The notes under the pieces are model-generated. The model was not told where the DNA came from, did not search any database, and saw only the letters and a program-made list of their open reading frames with translations. The position numbers and the translations under genes are program-made. This document shows positions 21,322-38,367 of a stretch of 64,000 nt of DNA, piece by piece. The stretch lies in contig CM029122.1 in NCBI GenBank assembly GCA_016859345.1, positions 1,395,001 to 1,459,000 on the forward strand, given 5' to 3'. Each line of letters opens with the position of its first letter. The first letter of the stretch is position 1. This DNA comes from Istiophorus platypterus. Taxonomy: Eukaryota; Chordata; Actinopteri; Istiophoriformes; Istiophoridae.

Positions 21322-23269
21322 TGTGTGTATGTGCGTATGTGTGTGTTCAGTGTGAAGCAGCCACTGAACGCACACACACCGGCTGGCTTGCTGGTGAGAC
21401 GTGGGCAGGGACTCATGACATCTGGATCAATCCTGTGACGCCCAGGTGACAGGTGGGTGTCTGTGCGTCTGATCTGGCTGCTCTGAACATGAACATGTTC
21501 AGCCTCTGGTTCTTGTTTTCCTGCAGTTTCCCTTTAACCGATGTTGGACTGAGACGAGATGATCTGTGAAATGTTCCTAGGAGGCTTCTCTGAGGCTGAT
21601 TTTACCAGGAAGCTGCTTCCTCTTCCTCCCTGCAGACCGTTTACCTTCATTATTCCAAGTTAATCTTGAAAACCAGCTCCAATCTGGATCTGGTCACAAC
21701 TTGAGTTCCCAGACGAACTGGCCCCGTCTTTGATCTCCAACTCCATAATATGACTGAAGAGAATTTCTCATCTGTCACCTGGATTTTCTGCTTCATTTTC
21801 AGACGATTGAGTCCCAGTATTTTGCTCCATCATAACCTGAGAGTTTCCCCTCAGATCGTCTCTCTCTTATCACATGAATCTGATCCTGGGTCAGTCTGCA
21901 GCATCTTCCTGGTAGAACACCTCGAGACACTTCCTATTTTCCACAGTGAACCAGACTGAAAGCACATTGACCTTTTGTAAGAAAGAAGATAAGTGAAATT
22001 GTTGAGTAAATGTTTTAACATCCTGTGTGACTCTTGTTAATTCATTAGAATATGGAGAATTTTCAGGAGGTTTTGGAGTAGAGGTCAAGAGGTCAGGTCT
22101 GTCAAACTTTAAAAGTTCACAAAAGAATAAGGGATGACTAAAGAGTAAAAAACTTCTCAGCTGAGTCTGAAGAGGAAAACATTTATCAAGAAAATAATGT
22201 AGACTACACTGAAGTAGAAGAATTCTCAGTTTCTACCTGTTTTATATAAAGAAATGACGAGTAGAGAAACATCTTCACGTGAAGACTTCAGAAAACATCT
22301 TTCTGAAGAGGAGGCCAGATCATTTCACGCATTGATTTTATCAAAGTAATACAAAGTTTTTGAATTTATTTATATTTGATTGTCCCTTCAGTTTACTCAG
22401 GTCAGTAGTTTCCTTTGTAGAGGGACTTTTACTTATCTAACAGTCATTTTGAAATATGTTAATAGACAGAATTTGTGGTGGTACATTAAATTGAAATGCA
22501 TCTTTATTTCACCAGAGATGCCTCCTCTTCTCTCAGGTCTGAAATACATGACTGGTTTCTTTAATGTTTATTCGCCAGTATATTTTCACATATATTTCAA
22601 TAACTAAATCAAATTACATTAACTCAGTTCTAGTGAATCCAGTAACTGTAAACAGTAAAGTTTAATCAATGAAATCAAAATCTCTATAACATCGTCTGTT
22701 ACACTGATTTCTATAACTTTTATCTTTCACAACATTATGAATTCCATATAAAAAATGAAACCAAAACAGATAAAATCATTCCAACTGACACTACATGTAC
22801 TCATCAACAGTCTGATGGGTTCTCCTGGAGGTCCTAGACCAGAATTGTATTCCTGTTGTTCCCCTTTTACCAAGAGTAGATTATTCAGAACAGTTGAGTT
22901 CTTGCTCTAAAAGATCAGTAAGTCTATGTTAGAGCGAAGGAAGGTTCTGGTCATGTTCTGATCGTCGTCAGGTAGAGTTTCCCTTTGATTTACATTACAG
23001 GCAGCGTTCCCAGGAAACGGCGGTTTATCAGAGCCCGTCACCGACCAGAACCTCCACATGGCGTTTCCATCTGGAAATCAATGAATCAATGTGGAAACAA
23101 ATAAAAACACAATGTGTATAATGTGTGGCCTAAAAAGGCAGAGATGCTAACAAATGTGGAACCAAGGCGCCATTTTGGCTGAAGTGCTGAAACCGTAGAG
23201 GTAGGTCTACCTGAGTATTTACAAGAACTTCTATATCCACCGGAGGTCGATGAAGACCCGCCCCATCCT
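18867..23269. other. abi2-cnot11 intergenic interval
   Basis: AT-rich sequence with no supportable gene. It contains the (GT)n tract at 21260-21317, a short ATAT run near 20887 and scattered homopolymers. Short ORFs here show no recognisable family and are not flanked by convincing splice pairs. Part of it may be distal abi2 3' UTR. Confidence 0.5.
21260..21317. repeat. (GT)n microsatellite
   Basis: About 29 GT units, followed by imperfect GT-rich sequence to about 21345, in the abi2-cnot11 interval. Confidence 0.95.
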
Positions 23270-23804
23270 GCTTCTGATTGGCTCAGCCCTATAGTCTGGC
23301 CGGAACTCCAACCAATCACCGGTCTTCATTCCTCTCCCCGACCAACCGACGCAACGAGTACTCGCTCTACGCTCACCTCGGGTACGACACCCATGATGCA
23401 CCGCTTCGAAAGGTTCAAATCTGGATTCTAACGTCGAACGAACCAGACGTCTGTTAAAAAGTCGCGATAACGCTTCAACGGATCCGAATGTGAAGCTTTT
23501 TTAATGTTTCCCTGTTGTGGGAGACTGTTATGCAGCCGCCCAACCGGCCAGTGTGGACTTTTCCGGGCGGACTTCGTAGTTTTTGTGTTGACTTTTCTGT
23601 CAGTTAGCGCTGCTAGGCTAAGCTAACTCGTTGCTAACTCGTGTAATGACTTTCAGCTACGCTGCTTCAGATTTCCTCTCTAAAGATGATTTAACTCCAC
23701 GTAGTTCACCGCGGGGATGCTTTACGTGCCGTATTAACCGAGAACACACAGCTTTCTAACACTGCCCATCTCCACGAAGCCGAACGAGCCCAGGTGAGGC
23801 GACC
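23270..23804 (+). promoter_or_regulatory. cnot11: cnot11 promoter and 5' UTR candidate
   Basis: The sequence becomes CpG-richer than its surroundings. It carries an inverted CCAAT box (ATTGG, 23277-23281) and a direct CCAAT (23312-23316), with GC-rich sequence from about 23520 into exon 1. No TATA box is evident. This fits a housekeeping-type promoter; the transcription start is not determinable by eye. Confidence 0.5.
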
Positions 23805-28447
<4,643 letters not shown>

Positions 28448-28668
28448 TGCCCGTCAGAGGGGCGCTACAGGCAGTAGACGTGCCCCCCACCTCTCGTTGA
28501 AGCCGCTTCCGGGGACGTGGTTTTTCATGTCATCTCAAGAGCAGAAGCGGCTCAGCTGAAAGTTAATGTTGTAAATATGTAGTAAAGCCCCCCCCCCCCC
28601 CCCGGCTCTGTCTGCTGTCCAGTTGTGCCTCTGAACTTTGTCACTGTTTTTTCTCTTTTCGAGAAGAA

Positions 28669-28674
28669 AATAAA
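28669..28674 (+). terminator. cnot11: cnot11 poly(A) signal candidate
   Basis: A canonical AATAAA lies 222 bp after the cnot11 stop codon and is followed by T/GT-rich sequence. Confidence 0.65.
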
Positions 28675-28796
28675 AAGGACGGACGCAGATCAGCTTCTTT
28701 TTTGCAGTTCTGTTTTTCCTTTGGAAGTGAAATCATCCATCTTTTCTCTTATTAAAAGAATCGTTTACTTGACTCCCTGCGTGTGTGTGCGCACAC

Positions 28797-28798
<2 letters not shown>

Positions 28799-28858
<60 letters not shown>

Positions 28859-28862
28859 GTGT
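28799..28862. repeat. (GT)n microsatellite
   Basis: A GT tract of about 27 units with GC-interrupted edges, just downstream of the cnot11 poly(A) signal. Confidence 0.9.
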
Positions 28863-29803
28863 GTGCGTGTGCGTGTGCATTATTTATTTTATCAGGTCAG
28901 AGTCTGTCCTCTAACAGCTCAACACCTGCTGTAGTGGCTGAACGCTCCTCGCTGATGAGGGAAGCTAATAAAGCTGCTGTCTATCTGCCAAGAACGCAGC
29001 TCAACATTTCCAGCTCCTGAATGCAGCCTGAAACAGCTGTGATAAGTCGCTGAAAACTTTTTTTTTGTTGTTTTAACACGTGGATGTGGAGCAGATCCTC
29101 TTTTTCCCACTAACAGACAGTTTCAGCTGAGAGTCAAACACATTTGTTAGTTTTATTGCCCAGAGTTGGACAAGAGGATTGAAACCACTTGTGTATGTTT
29201 GGTAAAACCAGCCAGGTTCCCTCAGGCTGCGTTCACATGTCAGAGCAACTGTATTTACCGCATTATTATACTATAGTTCCAGTTAAACTTCTACAGCTTC
29301 TCGTAATATTGTCTTAGAAAACTTCCCCTCTGAGGCAGTGTGATGCTCTTTAAAGTAGCTGTTTGTTGTTGAGTACTGAGTCAGAAGCAGAAGTCGTCTC
29401 ACAGCTGATTTCTTCATTGGCACCAAACATGGAAACTTTGTATCACACCTCTCCCATCCCCAAGGGAACACGTTTCATTTAGTGCTGCCTAGTTCCTCCA
29501 GATTAATTAGATCATTTTTCATTTATCAAACCGCGGGAAGCTGCTGCCTGAACGTTTTTACTTTCAGCCTCGAGAGGATTTGTTTCCTCCGCCATCGGCG
29601 GCAGATCCTTCAGTGGCTAAAATAATTTCAGACTCGAAGTCCCAGCAGTGTTGAGCTTGACTTTGTTAAAAGAGCAGGTTGAGGTGGTTCTGCTTGGCTT
29701 CATTTTAACCGGTACCGATCTGTTAAAGTTAAAATGTGCCCAGAATGGTCGGCAATTCTCTGGAATAAAGAAACGGAGAACACGTCTAGATTCCCGAACT
29801 AAC

Positions 29804-29910
29804 GTAGCTTCATATTTACTGTGCAGACGTGAGGGTTGGATCAATGTGAACGTCAGACTCTGAAAGAAAACATTTAAGTGACTTTCCCAAAATGCTGAAC
29901 TGTTCCTTTA
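29804..29910 (-). repeat. fragment of palindromic MITE family A
   Basis: It reads tagcttcatatttactgtgc and later ttcccaaaatgctgaactgt, then tccttta, which is the family's right-hand terminus. Confidence 0.6.
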
Positions 29911-30855
29911 CAGTCTGAATTGGGGTTTTGTCATCCTCGCTCACCTCTGGGTGTGATCGGGGGTGTGCGCTGTCGCACCTGTAACCATGCCCCCACAGTG
30001 ATGTCACAGTAACCGGGGGTACACCTTTGCATCACAGCAGCCAGGTGAGAGGTTAAACCACAGGGGGGCAGATCCTCTGGGGAGTTTTCTCCATAGTTGG
30101 TGTTACAGGATGATCTCTGTGAGGTCTAACATCATCCGATCAAATAACGACAAAGGTTTTTCATACAAAAGTTCATTTATTTGTTGTTTACATTTGCAAT
30201 AAAATTTCTGATTTAAAATGTGTTTGTTATTCAACAAGAAATCATGTCCCTGCAGAAATATACAGAGAAAATGCAAGGGGGGGGTGATAAGTGAAAATGA
30301 TAACAGGGCAGCAAAGAGAGCGACTCCTATAAAAGCCGATTGAGGTCAGAGGTCAAAAACATAACTAATCATCAACTGATAATACTTACAGGAATAAGAA
30401 CCTTAATTCTACGACCGGCTGGTAAAAAATTAGATGATAAAAAATATCTTCTGTTTAACATCTTCGTTTCATCAGCACACATTTAATCAACGTGATGATA
30501 TTCACATCTCTCTATTTCCAGGGAACCTGCTTTAACAGACTGAGTTCTCATTATCACTGAGTTAAAACTTCATCACTGCTAAGTCACTTAATCTGCATTT
30601 GATAACACAGTGGACGTCTACATATTTACCCCCCCCCCTTCCTTCCACTGTCCCTTTGCCTTGAGGCATCACCACTGTTTGAACATATGCTATAACTATA
30701 TTAACATCATCTGAAACTATCAAATATATCATTTATTTTCTCAACTTTCCTTTTTTTCTTAACTTTTTTTTCATCACAAACAGACACAGATGAGCCGCAG
30801 TATACCCCCCCCCCCCATCCTTCACCCGGGTTACCGCCGGCGGCGGGCAGGGTCC

Positions 30856-33805
30856 TTAGACCCTCTTCATGCCGCGCGCCATGAGGCAGGCGAACACCGT
30901 CATCACCATCTTGGGTTTGACCTCCACCAGGTCCTCGGGCAGAGCGTAGACCCTGGCGCCGATCTTCCTCGCCATGGAGATGGCGTACCTGGAAACACAA
31001 AGGCGCCTGTGAGAGAGGGGCCACGAGGACCGGGGCTTCGGGTCCGAGACCCCGACCGGGTTTCAGAGACCAGGGGATGTGTGTGACCGGAGCCGGTCGG
31101 AGGAAACCAGCGGCCGATTGGTGGTGTTTATTTGTGCTGTAACTGGTCGGACTAAGGAAGTGAGGCGTTTCCATCGGTAACAAAGAACAACACGACTGAA
31201 CAGTGGTTCAGGTACAATCTGACTACACGGATGGAAGAAGTTCCTCAGATCCTTTACTTCAGTAGAATTAATGCTAACACAGTATAAAGATACTCCATTA
31301 CAAGTGAAAGTACTCAGTATTATATGAATCATGTACTGTATACTGTGTAAATTTAGCTGTTTTATATCATGTTAAGTAGTTTAATTAGCAAAGTCTCTGT
31401 TTTGATAAGATCGTGGTTTCAAGCTAAAATCATAATAAGTAAAATAACAGAAGTTAAACGTGGAGTAGAAGCAGAATTATTTAGGGGAAAGTACTTCAGT
31501 ACTTCAGAGTAAATGTACTGTGTTCATAGAGGGTGGAGTATAAGCAGCAGGGTCACTGCCCCCCCCCTGCCCCGATTAGAAAAGCATCTGTCCTCACTTT
31601 GCGTTGTTGAGTTTCTCGTCCTCGCTCAGGTCTTCGGTCTTCAGCAGGTCGTAGCGGATCGATCCGGGCTGGATGGCGTCTATCAGGTCCAGGACCGGCA
31701 TGCTGCTGCTGATGGACCCGTCCTGCGCACGCACGCACAACAATACACACACACAGGAGGAGTGTGTCCGTTTATTTTGACGCGGACACAGATTAAGTAA
31801 GTTAAGTGTCTCTCCTGAGGACGGCGACCGAGATGACGACGGGTCGCTGTCCCTGTAAACCTGAGACGACATCTCGTCATGAGGCTGGATGTGATACGAC
31901 AGAGTTGTCCTGTCACGCGTGTGATGGTTATGAGGTATGATGAGGCAACGGGTCAACGATTAAACTGTGACTCTGAAACCCTGAGCTCAGTAAATCCTGG
32001 TTCACCTCTTCAAGTATCACATTTTCTATTGGAGATTTGAAACAAAATCACAAGTAAAAAATCAGTGATAATAGTGACTGAGCTGGGGCTGTGTTTGTTT
32101 CTCCCTGACTCCCTGTCCTCCTGTCCTCCTGTCCTCCTGTCTCTCTGTCCTCCTGTCTCTCTGTCCTCCTGTCCTCCTGTCTCTCTGTCCTCCTGCTCTC
32201 TTTCTCTCTGTCCTCCCTCTTCCCTGTCCTCCTGACTCCCTGTCCTCCTGTCTCCCTGTCCTCCTGTCTCTCTGTCCTCCTGTCTCTCTGTCTCTCTGTC
32301 CTCCTGTCTCTCTGTCCTCCTGTCTCTCTGTTTCTCTGTCCTCCTGTCTCTCTGTCCCCCTGACTCCCTGTCCTCCTGTCTCTCTGTCCTCCTGTCTCCC
32401 TGTCCTCCTGTCCCCCCACCCCCCGTCCCTCTGAGGTCTGGTCCGGTACCTTAAAGCTGGAGATGGTGGGTTTCCCAGCCTGCGTCAGGACGTCGTTGAC
32501 CCAGCCCACGATGGTGTCGTCGGTCACTTTCTGGCCGTCGCCCAGGTCCTCCAGGATGTTCAGGGTATACCTGAGGGAGCGGAGCGGTCAGCATGGGCCG
32601 GTCCCGTAGCCACAACACCTGCTCTCCACACTCACCTGTCCTGCATCACTTACTTTTCTACAGGTGTAATGCTACTCTATATATTAAACCATAACAACAT
32701 CTATTACTGTCTATTCTATTATCCTGTAGTTATTGTTATTACACCTATTAAACTGCACTACTCCAGATTATATCTCAACGATATAAGACGAGATTCGCTA
32801 CGTTGAGTCAGTCTAAAAATTTCAAATTTACTAAAATTAATTTGGGGGGACGTCTGGGGATCCGACCTGAAAGGAAGCGTTTCTGTTACCGTCTCATGAG
32901 CTGCCAAAGCAGGGCGAGGGTGAGGGTTCGATTCCCCGCGTTCAGGTCCTGACCCGCGATGCCGACCAGAGAGAATTTGGCCTCCTTCTTCCCCAGCTCC
33001 ACGGCGTAGTTACAGTTCTCCAGCTGGAAAACGCAGAACCCAGAATCGGGACTGAGATCTTTTACTCAAGGCAATGTAGCCGTGAGCAGGGAAAAATACT
33101 CAAGTAGAAGTCCAGCATTCAGGAGTATGAGCAGCAAAATGTACTTAAAGTCTCAAAAGTAAAATTATTATTATTATTTTTCATGTATTAAGGTGTATTT
33201 TGATGTTAAAGTTTTAAAGTCTAAAGCTTTATGCGAATGAGGTGAAGAACATTTTAACTACTGAGTAGTATCTGTAAAAATGCATCATTGTGTTTGTGGG
33301 TAAATTTCAACCTTCAAAGTAACAAGTAACTTGTAAATGTAGTTTGGTAAAAGTAAAGTATTTTCTTTTGAATTGCAGCAGATTAAAAATATAAAATAAC
33401 TTAAGGAAATGCTCCAATAACGAACCTCAAAATTGCCCTTTAAGTGCAGAACTGGAGTGAATGTACTAGTTAGAATAATATTGTGGATGATGGTTTAGTT
33501 ACAGCCGAACTGACTGATATTAATCATGACTTATGATCATTACTATTAGTTCCTAATGATGGAGCTGGATCAACAGGCTCCACCTGCTCCCAGTCCCGGT
33601 TCTGAGCGAACGCGACCTGGACTGGTTTCTGGACGGTCTGTCGTCCCTCCGTCAGCACTGACACGTCTCCTGCGACCCTGTCGTACCTTCTTCATGTTGC
33701 TGCCCAGCTTCGGGTAGGGGGGCTTGTTGACTCTGTCCCAGTCCACCGGGACCTTGATCTTCTCGTACAACTGGAAAATCACCAGGGCGTCGTCGATGTC
33801 TCTGG

Positions 33806-33865
<60 letters not shown>

Positions 33866-36398
33866 CATTTCAAGTTAGCCCTAAGAGTGTCCTCTCCTCT
33901 GGCCCCTCCCTCAGGATGAGGAACGCTGGCCTCCATGTTGCTGCCTCTGATCATGTTTTAAAGGGAGGAGGGGTCAGTTCACTGCCCTACACGGACACCC
34001 CCGTGTCAAGGACGAGGGTCACCATTAAAGCGGTGGAGAGCGGTGAGCGTTCTTACACGTAGAGGTGGTTGACCCGGGGGTTGACCCCCAGCGAGTTCAT
34101 CCAGTTCCTGAAGGTTCGCTCCTCCCTGGTTTCACCTGGAGGAGACATCGGCACCGATTAAAATACTCACAGGAAACACTGAGGCACCCAGTTCATCTAT
34201 TAAGGGATCTGTAGAGGATCTGAGGACAGAGGAGCAGGGTTGGACCTGGACCCAGACCTGGACTCTTTCCACAGATAAGATAAACGAGATCTAAACTCGC
34301 CTTCAATGGAGCTCCAGTCAATGTCCTGGTTCTCCGGTTTCTTCAGAGCCGGGTACTTGTTAAACAGATTAGCCACGAAGGCCAAGTTGAGCTTGGGGTT
34401 CCCTCGGACCACGTCTGGCGGCATGACGAACTGTCGGCACCCGAGCCGGTCGGCCTGGTCCAGCATGCACTCAGCTCGCTTCAGGTCGTCCTTCTCCTGC
34501 AGGGAGACGAGGAGGACCGGGTCTAAACACGGAGGAATATAACCTCGCCGTTTGTCTCAGTTTCAGCTACATTGGTGGAAACTGAAAATGATGTTTATAT
34601 TTTACATTTCCACTGTTTACACAGAAAAGCTGAAAAGACAAGAAATGAATCTACAGCAAACACCTATTTTAATAATCGATTAATTTTTGTTGAAGCTCTC
34701 AATTGTTGTTGTTTTATGTGACAATTAAATGATCATTGATTTTGTAACATATGAAAACTGCTACAGATATAAAGTTAAATTTTATTCTTATATTGTAATT
34801 AGAGTGTTTTATTTTAAAACGTCACTTTGAGCTTTAGGGGAACTTAATTGTGGGATTTTATACACAAGAGAAAAAGGACAATAACAGCAAGTGTCTGGAG
34901 ATTAATTCACAATGAAAATGGCTGTTAGATTCAGCACTAATGTAAATAATAAACTAGTGATAGTAACCTATTAGACTGAGGAGGTTAAACTCAACGTTCA
35001 ACATCCACATTTACTAACTATTCCTTTAGACTGTCAACTGTCAGGTTTCTCCTACCCTGAGTCCCGACATGTCGATGGCGATGGGGGGAACTCCCTCCTC
35101 GTCCCCCTTGGGGGCCACCTGGTTCAGCAGGTTGTAGTAGGCCCTGGAGTCCTGAAACAAACCCACAGTTTGGAAACGTCATCACAGGAAACAGCTGCAG
35201 AGCCAAGTAGTGAGGTGGATTTTAACAGAGGAGGCCAGGAAACCAGATGTAAAACATATTTTTATTTTATGAAACAAAGACATAAAACCCATCATATCAA
35301 TTTATGGGATCAATCATCTTTGGTTCGGGCGGGTAAATATGTATTTTATAAACTAGGAGTGGGGGGGGTTGTTGATGGGAATTGTGGAACTAAGTATCCA
35401 TGGCCCCCACATGGAGCGGTCCCTTAAAAAAGCCTGGAATTAAAACTGAAATGTTACTTTTAGCATCACAAGTAAACATTACTGTTGACAAATAAACAGT
35501 TTGACAGCATATTTCATGTCTGTAAACCTGGGACTTTCCTATCTGTAGTGGGATCTTCCGTCACTGTGGCTGCTGTTTCGCTTTTGTCAAAAATCTTCAT
35601 GTGTGTGTGCGTGTGTGTGCGTGTGTGTGATCACCTTGATGTCGGAGCTGAAGTTGCCGATCTTGCCAGCTCCGGACTGCTCCAGGTGATAGTTGGCCCA
35701 ACGCAGCAGCAGCTCCTCAGGGGAGAGTTTCATCAGGTCCTCCAGACTCTCACCGTCACGCAGCAGTGCGATCAGAGCTGCACATACACACACACACACA
35801 CGTTTAGAGGGAAAATGTCTCTAACAATTAATAGAACATCTGAACACATGGAAGAAGAACCTTTTGGCCAGAGATTACAAACCAGAAAGGTTTAGAACAA
35901 CTGGTTTAATCTGATAATACTGATAATTTTTACAGGTGCAAGTTTTTATTAATCTCTTTCTTTAAAACCACCAGTACCTAAAGCTTTCAGATAAATGTTA
36001 CTGGCTGGAGCAGAAACTTCCTCGAGTCTCTTCAACCTCACGGTGATGAAAAGACTTGTCGTTTATACACTTCATTGTTTGTTCAGATCAATCAAATGAG
36101 ACATTACATGTTAATCAGTGAGCTGTAGGGCAGTTAATAGGTGGGTTTCATTTCCTTTGGACAGAGCCAGACTAGCAGTTTCCCCCCAGTTCCACTCTTT
36201 ATGCTAAGCTACGCTAACCAGCTGTTATGTTGCTGGAATTTCCCAAAATGTCGAACTGTTCCTTTAGACTGTGGTGATTTTACTGGATTATAATTTTATT
36301 GAGTAGAGTTTCTAATAATCTGTCCCTCTTGATATTTCTTGATAGGACTGTACAAAATATTAGAAACAATCGTGATGTTGATTCAACACACACATGGG

Positions 36399-36429
<31 letters not shown>

Positions 36430-38300
36430 TCGTTCCTGCTGAGTTCGATGTCGGCGAACAGCCCGATCTTGATGACCTGCCACAGCAGACCCAGGACCAG
36501 GTGCTGCCTGCCCTCCTTCAGGTCCTCGGCTCCGATGTTCACCACGTGGCAGCCGATGGCCGAGGCCGAGTTCAGAGCCAGGTTCAGGTTCTCCTGCGGG
36601 ACCACAGACCAGGACACGGGACACAAAGACCCTCAGTGAGACTAACGGTTACACAGAGTCAGTAACATGCACAGTGTGATCAAACTGAAGACAGGTGCCC
36701 CCCCCCTCACCTGGATGGTGAAGGGTGTGAGCTTCTTCTTGTTGATGGTTCTCTCATCAATGGTGTCGGGGACAGACAAGTTGATCATCTTACTAACGAG
36801 ACAAAAATCACATCGAAGTCCAGTCAGAGCGTTTCAACAGTTACAACACATTTACAGAATAAAACATGACCTCGAAAACCTGATTCCCGCCACAAGTAAC
36901 GACAAACATACTGGAGTTAACGCAATTATGGGTTTCTATCTTGTAAAAGCGTTACACAACAACATAAGGCTCAAAAACACAACTGGAAAACTGATTTTCT
37001 GAATGCTTTAGAGCCATGCTAACTTTTTTCCTCTGTTTCCAGTCTTTATGATAAGCTAAGCTAACTGTTTCCAGTCTTTATACTGAGCTAAGCTAACTAG
37101 CGTATGACAGTTGCTTCATATTTAGCTCCTTACACACATGTAATGTATTAGTTTTCTCATCTAACTCTCAACCAGAAAGTGAATAAATGTATTCACCAAA
37201 TATCAGACCATTCCTTTCAATTTGTTACTGGGCAGTGTAGGAAAATCTGACAGCGTGGCCAAAACTAACAACTACTTTCATTATCGATTCATCTACTGAT
37301 TATTTTCTCATATAATCAATCAATCTATGATCTATAATAATCTATAACCTGTAGATGATAGAGAATAGGGACAATGCCTGTGACAATTTCCTAAGGCCCA
37401 AGGCTGCATCTGGAAATAGATTTTTTTCTTCAACAGTCCAAAAACCAACTGCAAGCTTTGATAAAAAACGACTTAAATTATCATTTGGTCATCGAAACAT
37501 TCGCCGGTTCATTCTCTGTCTATCGCTAATAAAGTGAAAAATACCAGAGGATGATTCCGTCTCCCATGGCGGTGAACAGGTCGTTGCTGTTGGGATCCAT
37601 CGGCAGGACATGTTTACAGTCGCCGTCCTTCTCCAGGGCCTTGTTGATCCAGTTCACGAAGGCCACCTTCTCCTCCTCTGTAGGTAGAAGAGAAACCGCA
37701 TCAGACCCCCAGTCTACATCAGCAGTTCTCCATCTGATCTACCCCTGACCTCCCAGACGTCCTCTGACAAAACCCACACGACTGTCAATGACTGATCAAT
37801 GATCAATGAGACCCTCATCAGCTGTCAGCAGTTTTTAAACCCAAACTGTCACTGATTATATCTCCTCTTCTTCACAAATGCCTATTCTGTTATATGATAG
37901 CACAGAACTCCATGCATTTATCAGTCAATTTATCAGAGCAACAACCAAACATCAACTGAGAGACTTGCTGAGGGGAAACATCTGTCTCAACTATTGATTA
38001 TTTTCATCATCAATTCATTTCACATCAAGGTGACATCCTCAGTTATTCTTGTTCTGTCCGAACAACATTCACTTTACCAACAAACACTCACAGATACGAG
38101 GCGAGAACCAGAGAAGTTATGATGTGAAAAAAATTTCTTAAATGATTAATCAAAACTGCTACAAATTGATTTTCTGTCAATCAACAAATTGATTAAGAAA
38201 CAAATCGTTTCAGCTCAAGTCTAATCAGGTTTAATAAGGGTCTACTCTAAAGTTGAACTGAACTAACCTCATCTCTTCATTAATCATGTACATGCTAAGT

Positions 38301-38367
<67 letters not shown>

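Larger units (their letters stand above)
28448..30855. other. cnot11-lcp1 convergent intergenic interval
   Basis: It contains the cnot11 3' UTR with AATAAA at 28669-28674 and a C-run at about 28588. A (GT)n tract lies at about 28799-28853, and one terminus of MITE family A ends at about 29910. On the minus strand AATAAA occurs at 30732-30737 and 30176-30181, candidates for the lcp1 end. No gene is supportable between the two tails. Confidence 0.6.

Noticed and set aside
32921..32935. Perfect tRNA/SINE B-box-like GGTTCGATTCC
   Set aside because: It lies inside an lcp1 coding exon encoding the conserved GNRTLTLAL segment on the other strand. There is no A box or tRNA fold nearby, so it is coincidence.
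35220..35427. Possible retroelement C-terminal text in an lcp1 intron (near [16 protein letters not shown])
   Set aside because: Vaguely LINE-like but too short and without a diagnostic motif.
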